NCBI GenBank assembly: GCA_013334545.1
Contig: JAAXXJ010000124.1
Coordinates: 1 to 8,130, forward strand
Origin: Nitrospirota bacterium
GTDB taxonomy: Bacteria; Nitrospirota; UBA9217
DNA length: 8,130 bases
Reading direction: 5' to 3'
Shown here in pieces: positions 4,665 to 8,130 of the stretch. Below the pieces are notes generated by a model that searched no databases, was not told the DNA's origin, and saw only the letters and a list, made by a program, of their open reading frames with translations. Position 1 is the first letter of the stretch, and each line of letters opens with the position of its first letter. Made by a program: the position numbers and the translations under genes.

Positions 4665-6341
4665 TTACCATTCCATCCGGTCCTTCGGCACATACCAATG
4701 GATAAAGTCGTACATGATGCCGAGCGGCGCGACCTCGATGCCCTTGAACCGCTTGTGCACGATGGGTGTCGCGTCGGGGACGTACAGGAAGGCGTACGGC
4801 TGCTCGTCCGCCAGGACCTCGTGGATCCGGTAGTAGATCTTCTTCCGCTTCTCGACATCGAAGGTCCTGCGGCCCGCGACGAGCAGGCGGTCCACTTCGT
4901 CATTCTTGTACCCGACGAAGTTGTACTCGCCCTTCTTCGTCTTGCTGGAATGCCAGATGTCATACAGGTCCGGGTCGCGGCTCATGCTCCAGCCCAGGAT
5001 GATGGCGTCGAAGGAGTGCTTGTCGATCTGCTCCAGGAAGGCCTGCCACTCCATCACCCGGATCTTGGCGTCGATGCCGACCTTCTTGAAGTTCTGCTGC
5101 ATGATCTCGGAGGCCTTGATGCGCTCGCCGTTGCCCTGATTCGTCAGGATGGTGAACTGGAAAGGACGGCCGTCCTTTTCTCTCACGCCGTCGCTGTTCA
5201 TGTTCTTCCACCCGGCCTCTTCAAGCATGCGCTTCGCCCGCTCCGGATCATAGGGGTAGGGTCTGATCTTCGGATTGTACGCCCATGAGACATGGGAGAA
5301 GGGGCCGGTGCAGGGCTGGCCGAGGCCCATGAGAACGCCGTCGATGATGCTCTGGCGGTCGATGGCATAGGCGAGTGCCTGGCGCACCTTCTTGTCCGAG
5401 AACACCGGGCTCGCAAGGTTGTAGCCGAGATACGTGAACGCGTTCGCCGGGTAGCGGAACTTTCGGTAGTTTTCCTTGATCCTTCGGGTCTCGCTCTTGC
5501 GGAGATACTGGAGCGGATTGAGCCCCATCATGTCCACGCCTCCCGAGAGCAGCTCCTGGAACATGGTGGAGGAGTCGGGAATGACCCGGTACATGTACTG
5601 GTCGATATTCGGCCTGCCTTCAAAGTACCTGTCGTTCGCCTCGAGCACGATCTTCTGGCCGGCGATCCACTCCTTGAGCTTATACGGCCCCGTGCCGACG
5701 GGCTTGCGGTTGAACTCGGCGGTGTTCAGGTCCTTGCCGTCGAGCAGATGCTTCGGGATAACGCCCATGCTCCAGCTCTCGAGGGCCGGAGAGAAGGGCT
5801 CTTTGTAGGTCACGCGGAAGGTAAACTTATCCACCACGTTGGCCTTCGCAACGTCCATGTAGGAGCTGCTGTAGGGCGTGGCGACCTTGGGGTCCATCAA
5901 CGTCTGATAGGTAAAAAGGCAGTCCTCGGCGGTGAAGGGCGCGCCGTCATGCCATTCTACGCCCTTGCGGAGATGGAAGGTGATGGTCTTGCCGTCAGGC
6001 GAGACGTCCCAGCGCTCGGCGAGGTCGCCGATGAGCTTGATGTCCTTGTCGTACTTCACCAGTCCATTGAAGATCTGGTCGTTGATCGTGCCCGATGCGG
6101 AGTCGTTCGCGATGACGGGGTTCAGCCGCCGAGCGTCGCCGATGGAGCTCACTACGAAAGTGTTCGGGTTCCGCTCGCCTTTCTGACCGCAGGCGGGGAG
6201 GAGCAGCAGAACGACAAGAAGCAATGCCGAAGCTTGGGTCTGCAGGGGACGCAGAGGAAGGTGTACGGTCTCAGAAACGCAAGACCCGTCCCCTGGCTCC
6301 CTCTGCGGTGAAAAAAGGATCTGTTCTTTTTTCATGCTCAT
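4665..6341 (-). CDS. Family 5 extracellular solute-binding lipoprotein (peptide/nickel type)
   Basis: A membrane-anchored periplasmic binding protein of the DppA/OppA family, which normally captures peptides, nickel or similar solutes for an ABC importer. Seen in the 558 residues: hydrophobic stretch ASALLLVVLLLLPAC (37-51) with lipobox LPAC and lipidated C51; the family 5 block LAERWDVSPDGKTITFHL (107-124) followed by RKGVEWHDGAPFTAED (125-140); GTGPYKLKEW (216-225); SDKKVRQALAYAIDR (315-329); and YDPERAKRMLEEAGW (364-378). Length from C51 is normal. Odd: about 36 residues precede the hydrophobic core, far more than usual, and that DNA (6244-6307) is a nested inverted repeat of the kind found between genes. 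Two ATGs (6341-6339 and 6335-6333) are possible starts; neither has a Shine-Dalgarno, and there is no standard in-frame start closer to the core. No importer permease or ATPase genes adjoin it; the downstream ABC genes are of an exporter family. Confidence 0.93.
   Translation of the reverse strand: MSMKKEQILFSPQREPGDGSCVSETVHLPLRPLQTQASALLLVVLLLLPACGQKGERNPNTFVVSSIGDARRLNPVIANDSASGTINDQIFNGLVKYDKDIKLIGDLAERWDVSPDGKTITFHLRKGVEWHDGAPFTAEDCLFTYQTLMDPKVATPYSSSYMDVAKANVVDKFTFRVTYKEPFSPALESWSMGVIPKHLLDGKDLNTAEFNRKPVGTGPYKLKEWIAGQKIVLEANDRYFEGRPNIDQYMYRVIPDSSTMFQELLSGGVDMMGLNPLQYLRKSETRRIKENYRKFRYPANAFTYLGYNLASPVFSDKKVRQALAYAIDRQSIIDGVLMGLGQPCTGPFSHVSWAYNPKIRPYPYDPERAKRMLEEAGWKNMNSDGVREKDGRPFQFTILTNQGNGERIKASEIMQQNFKKVGIDAKIRVMEWQAFLEQIDKHSFDAIILGWSMSRDPDLYDIWHSSKTKKGEYNFVGYKNDEVDRLLVAGRRTFDVEKRKKIYYRIHEVLADEQPYAFLYVPDATPIVHKRFKGIEVAPLGIMYDFIHWYVPKDRMEW
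6244..6307. repeat. Nested inverted repeat inside the lipoprotein's N-terminal coding region
   Basis: On the plus strand AGGGGACG (6244-6251) and CGCAGAGG (6250-6257) overlap, and their reverse complements CGTCCCCT (6287-6294) and CCTCTGCG (6300-6307) follow in the same relative order, so the two stems would interleave rather than nest simply. Between them GGTCT (6267-6271) and AGACC (6282-6286) can form a small hairpin with a 10-nt loop. The element codes for the atypical n-region (about residues 12-33) of the solute-binding lipoprotein. The CGCAGAGG word resembles intergenic repeat units I recall from other genomes, suggesting an inserted element; this is inference. Confidence 0.65.
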
Positions 6342-6361
6342 GATTCAAAGAGAAAAAGAAA

Positions 6362-6380
6362 GGGTAGGCTAAGCCTACCC
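6362..6380 (-). terminator. Rho-independent terminator after secG
   Basis: GGGTAGGC (6362-6369) and GCCTACCC (6373-6380) form a perfect 8-bp stem with loop TAA. Reading on the minus strand, the hairpin is followed by a T-rich tract (CCCTTTCTTTTTCTCTTT, 6362 down to about 6345). It lies 56 bp after the secG stop. The T-rich tract ends only a few bases before the start codon of the next gene on the same strand, so this hairpin is also in that gene's leader and could act as an attenuator. Confidence 0.75.
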
Positions 6381-6436
6381 CTGATCGACGTTCTGCTTCG
6401 GAAAAACACAGTGCTCTTCGTCCGGACTGCCGGTGA

Positions 6437-6763
6437 TTACTTCTCGGCAGGCGCCGCGGGAGCTGAGGGAGGCGCTGCCGGCGCCGGCATCTGCTGCTGG
6501 ACCGGTTCGGGCTTCACGCTCTCCATGATGGAGCTCTTTTTGACAGAGGTGATGGCCAGGAAGAAGGACGTGATCATAAAGATGACGGCCGCCGTGGTAG
6601 TGAGCTTCGCCAGGAAGCTCTGGGCACCCCGGGGGCCGAACACGGTGTTCGACGCGCCGCCGAAGGCCGCGCCGATGTCAGCGCCCTTGCCTTTCTGCAG
6701 CAGCACCATTCCGATCAGAATGGCCGAGACGATGACATGAAGTGATACCAGTAGGAACCGCAT
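6437..6763 (-). CDS. secG: Preprotein translocase subunit SecG
   Basis: SecG is the small inner-membrane subunit of the SecYEG channel and assists SecA-driven protein export. Seen in the 108 residues: first membrane helix LLVSLHVIVSAILIGMVLL (4-22), the family loop QKGKGADIGAAFGG (23-36) and SNTVFGPRGAQSFLAKLT (38-55), then the second membrane helix TTAAVIFMITSFFLAI (56-71). From about residue 84 the protein ends in a Pro/Ala/Gln-rich tail (PEPVQQQMPAPAAPP and on), longer than in E. coli SecG-like cores and probably disordered. Start: ATG at 6763-6761 is preceded by GGAGG (6777-6773) with a 9-nt spacer. It follows tpiA by 72 bp on the same strand with no terminator between, and a hairpin terminator follows it, so it is the last gene of a pgk-tpiA-secG transcript. 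Confidence 0.96.
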   Translation of the reverse strand: MRFLLVSLHVIVSAILIGMVLLQKGKGADIGAAFGGASNTVFGPRGAQSFLAKLTTTAAVIFMITSFFLAITSVKKSSIMESVKPEPVQQQMPAPAAPPSAPAAPAEK

Positions 6764-6835
6764 TGCTAACTACCTCCATTGGATTAATGACTGCTATCGG
6801 GTTTCTCAACGCTGAACAGCCGCGGTAAAAAAGCC

Positions 6836-7597
6836 TTATGTGAACTTCACCAGCGCCGCGAACGATTCCGGTTTCAGGCTCGCGCCGCCCACCAGGGCCC
6901 CGTCGATGTCCGGCATGGCCATGAGCGTCGATATGTTCTCCGGCGTCACGCTGCCGCCGTACTGGATGCGGAGGCCCTCGGCAATGTCCGCGCTATACAG
7001 GGCCTTGACCTTCTGCCGGATAAGGGCGTGGACCTCGTTCGCCTGCTCGGGTGTTGCCGTCTTGCCGGTCCCGATTGCCCAGACGGGCTCATAAGCGATG
7101 ACGACCTTCTTCATGTCGTCGGCGGCTATGTCCTTCAGCCCCCCTGTCACCTGGCGGCCGATGATGTCGCTCAGCTTTCCTGCTTCGCGCTCCGCTAGGG
7201 TTTCCCCCACGCACAGGATGGGCAGCAGACCTTTCCTGAGTGCCTGTTTGGCCTTCCTGTTGACGGTCTCGTCGGTCTCGCCGAAGTACTGCCGACGCTC
7301 GCTGTGGCCTATGATAACATACCGGCAGCCCAAATCCAACAGCATTTCCGCCGAGATCTCGCCGGTGAAGGCGCCCTTGTCCTCCCAGTGGAGGTTCTGT
7401 GCCGAGAGGCCGATGTCCGAGCCCTTGATCATTTCGGCCACCGCTGAGAGGGAGGTGAAGGGCGGCCCGAGCACGATATCCCGGTCCTTGATGCTCGAGA
7501 CAAGCGGGACCAGTTTTGATGCCAGCTCACGCGCCTGCGTGGCGGTCATGTTCATCTTCCAATTTCCTGCCAGGATGGGTCTTCTTTTTGGATTCAT
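6836..7597 (-). CDS. tpiA: Triosephosphate isomerase
   Basis: TpiA interconverts dihydroxyacetone phosphate and glyceraldehyde 3-phosphate in glycolysis and gluconeogenesis; a cytoplasmic homodimeric TIM barrel. The 253-residue length is normal. All catalytic residues are visible: N12 and K14 in AGNWKMN (10-16), electrophile H98 in IIGHSERR (95-102), catalytic base E170 in AYEPVWAIGTGKT (168-180), whose end is the mobile loop 6, then YGGSV (213-217) and GALVGGASL (233-241) that bind the phosphate. Start: ATG at 7597-7595 is preceded by AAAAGGGG with a spacer of about 6 nt, and MNPKRRPILAGNWKMN matches the usual beginning. It lies 101 bp after pgk and 72 bp before secG on the same strand, the common pgk-tpiA-secG arrangement. 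Confidence 0.98.
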   Translation of the reverse strand: MNPKRRPILAGNWKMNMTATQARELASKLVPLVSSIKDRDIVLGPPFTSLSAVAEMIKGSDIGLSAQNLHWEDKGAFTGEISAEMLLDLGCRYVIIGHSERRQYFGETDETVNRKAKQALRKGLLPILCVGETLAEREAGKLSDIIGRQVTGGLKDIAADDMKKVVIAYEPVWAIGTGKTATPEQANEVHALIRQKVKALYSADIAEGLRIQYGGSVTPENISTLMAMPDIDGALVGGASLKPESFAALVKFT

Positions 7598-7660
7598 GCC
7601 AAACCCCTTTTAAACAGGATACCAGGATATGCACATTGAGGACAAGGCAATAATGTTTCG

Positions 7661-7693
7661 ATCCTGTCCATCCTCAAGGCCCCCTCAAGGCCC
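7661..7693. repeat. Tandem 11-bp duplication in the pgk-tpiA gap
   Basis: CCTCAAGGCCC occurs twice head to tail, at 7672-7682 and 7683-7693, immediately after the pgk stop codon in the direction of transcription. Adjacent bases carry ATCCTGTCCATCC (7661-7673), and AGGATACCAGGATA occurs nearer tpiA (7616-7629), so the whole gap looks built of short iterated words. No hairpin with a T-run is present, so pgk and tpiA are likely co-transcribed. Confidence 0.7.
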
Positions 7694-7698
7694 GTTAC

Positions 7699-8130
7699 TT
7701 AATTTTTATCGTCGGTCAGCGCGGCGAGACCGGGGAGTTCCTTGCCTTCGAGGAACTCGAGGGAAGCGCCGCCGCCGGTGGAGATGAACGTGATGCTGTC
7801 GGCGACGCCCGCTTTGTGCACGGCCACGTCCGTGTCCCCGCCGCCGACAATGGTGGTCGCATAGGCGTCCGCTACGGCGCGCGCGATGGCGAAGGTGCCG
7901 CGGGAATAGGCGTCCTTCTCGAACATGCCCATGGGGCCGTTCCAGATGATGGTCTTGGCGTCCTGGAGCGCCTCGCTGAAGAGCCGCACCGTCGCCGGCC
8001 CGATGTCGAGGCCCGCCCAGGCCTGGGGGATCTCCTGGGAGGTGACGATCTTGGTCGCCGCTCCGTCGTTCATGTTCTCGGCGACGACGAAATCCACAGG
8101 CAGGTAGAATTTGACGTTGCTCTCGCGCAG
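7699..8130 (-). CDS. pgk: Phosphoglycerate kinase, C-terminal part (cut by window edge)
   Basis: Pgk transfers the phosphate of 1,3-bisphosphoglycerate to ADP, the first ATP-yielding step of glycolysis. The last 143 codons are present; the N-terminal domain, which binds the phosphoglycerate, is off the right edge. Seen, numbering from the edge: LPVDFVVAEN (10-19), DIGPATVRLF, the nucleotide-domain motif IIWNGPMGMFE, the GGGDT loop, and the C-terminal FISTGGGASLEFLEGKELPG, all hallmarks of Pgk. The frame is open to the window edge, so the GTG in PVDF is internal, not a start. It is the upstream gene of the pgk-tpiA-secG cluster; gap is often the gene before it but cannot be seen here. No disruption is visible. 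Confidence 0.97.
   Translation of the reverse strand: MRESNVKFYLPVDFVVAENMNDGAATKIVTSQEIPQAWAGLDIGPATVRLFSEALQDAKTIIWNGPMGMFEKDAYSRGTFAIARAVADAYATTIVGGGDTDVAVHKAGVADSITFISTGGGASLEFLEGKELPGLAALTDDKN

Noticed and set aside
5292..6311. Plus-strand open frame of 339 codons opposite the solute-binding protein
   Set aside because: Antisense shadow; the minus-strand protein shows ordered family 5 motifs across the same bases.
4665..6341. Naming the binding protein dppA, oppA or nikA
   Set aside because: Family 5 membership is clear, but substrate-specific residues and importer context are lacking.

Overview
The window is a GC-rich piece of bacterial chromosome carrying nine protein-coding genes I can support; eight lie on the minus strand and one small gene on the plus strand. 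The contents are ordinary central metabolism and transport: a haem-synthesis pair (hemE, start of hemH), a GNAT acetyltransferase, a two-gene ABC exporter (DrrAB-like), a family 5 solute-binding lipoprotein, and a pgk-tpiA-secG glycolysis/secretion cluster. Two lipoprotein signal peptides and SecG point to a Gram-negative-type envelope. The pgk-tpiA-secG and hemE-hemH orders, with many small intergenic repeats, resemble Nitrospirota or former Deltaproteobacteria. That placement is inference from gene content, not from a marker tree.

Layout: 1-224 (minus) is the N-terminal part of ferrochelatase, cut by the window edge. 241-360 is an 11-bp-periodic repeat array in two inverted arms, filling the hemH-hemE gap and reaching the hemE stop codon. 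hemE (352-1383, minus) has a good Shine-Dalgarno and a well-formed sigma-70-type promoter at 1441-1469. A plus-strand gap follows, then a small Ala/Pro-rich lipoprotein (1792-1956) ending at a strong bidirectional terminator (1982-2016) shared with the convergent GNAT gene (2069-2590, minus). A repeat-bearing gap leads to the ABC permease (2809-3576) and ABC ATPase (3573-4556), which overlap by ATGA and are surely co-translated. A G-rich gap separates them from the solute-binding lipoprotein (4665-6341). The last block is secG (6437-6763), tpiA (6836-7597) and the C-terminal third of pgk (7699-8130, cut by the window edge), transcribed pgk to tpiA to secG and closed by a hairpin at 6362-6380.

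How the genes work together: HemE makes coproporphyrinogen III and HemH inserts iron into the finished porphyrin, so they are successive members of one pathway. Pgk and TpiA are neighbouring steps of glycolysis/gluconeogenesis. SecG belongs to the SecYEG translocon that would export the two lipoproteins. The ATPase and permease form one exporter; the adjacent solute-binding protein is of an import family and has no import permeases here.

I found no new defence, mobile or biosynthetic system. The unusual material lies between genes: the two-arm 11-bp array at hemE-hemH, a repeat-like element that appears to have been built into the N-terminus of the solute-binding protein, a four-tract G-quadruplex motif before the ABC exporter, and different short repeat families at several other junctions. 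All long plus-strand ORFs lying opposite these genes were judged to be GC-driven shadows.
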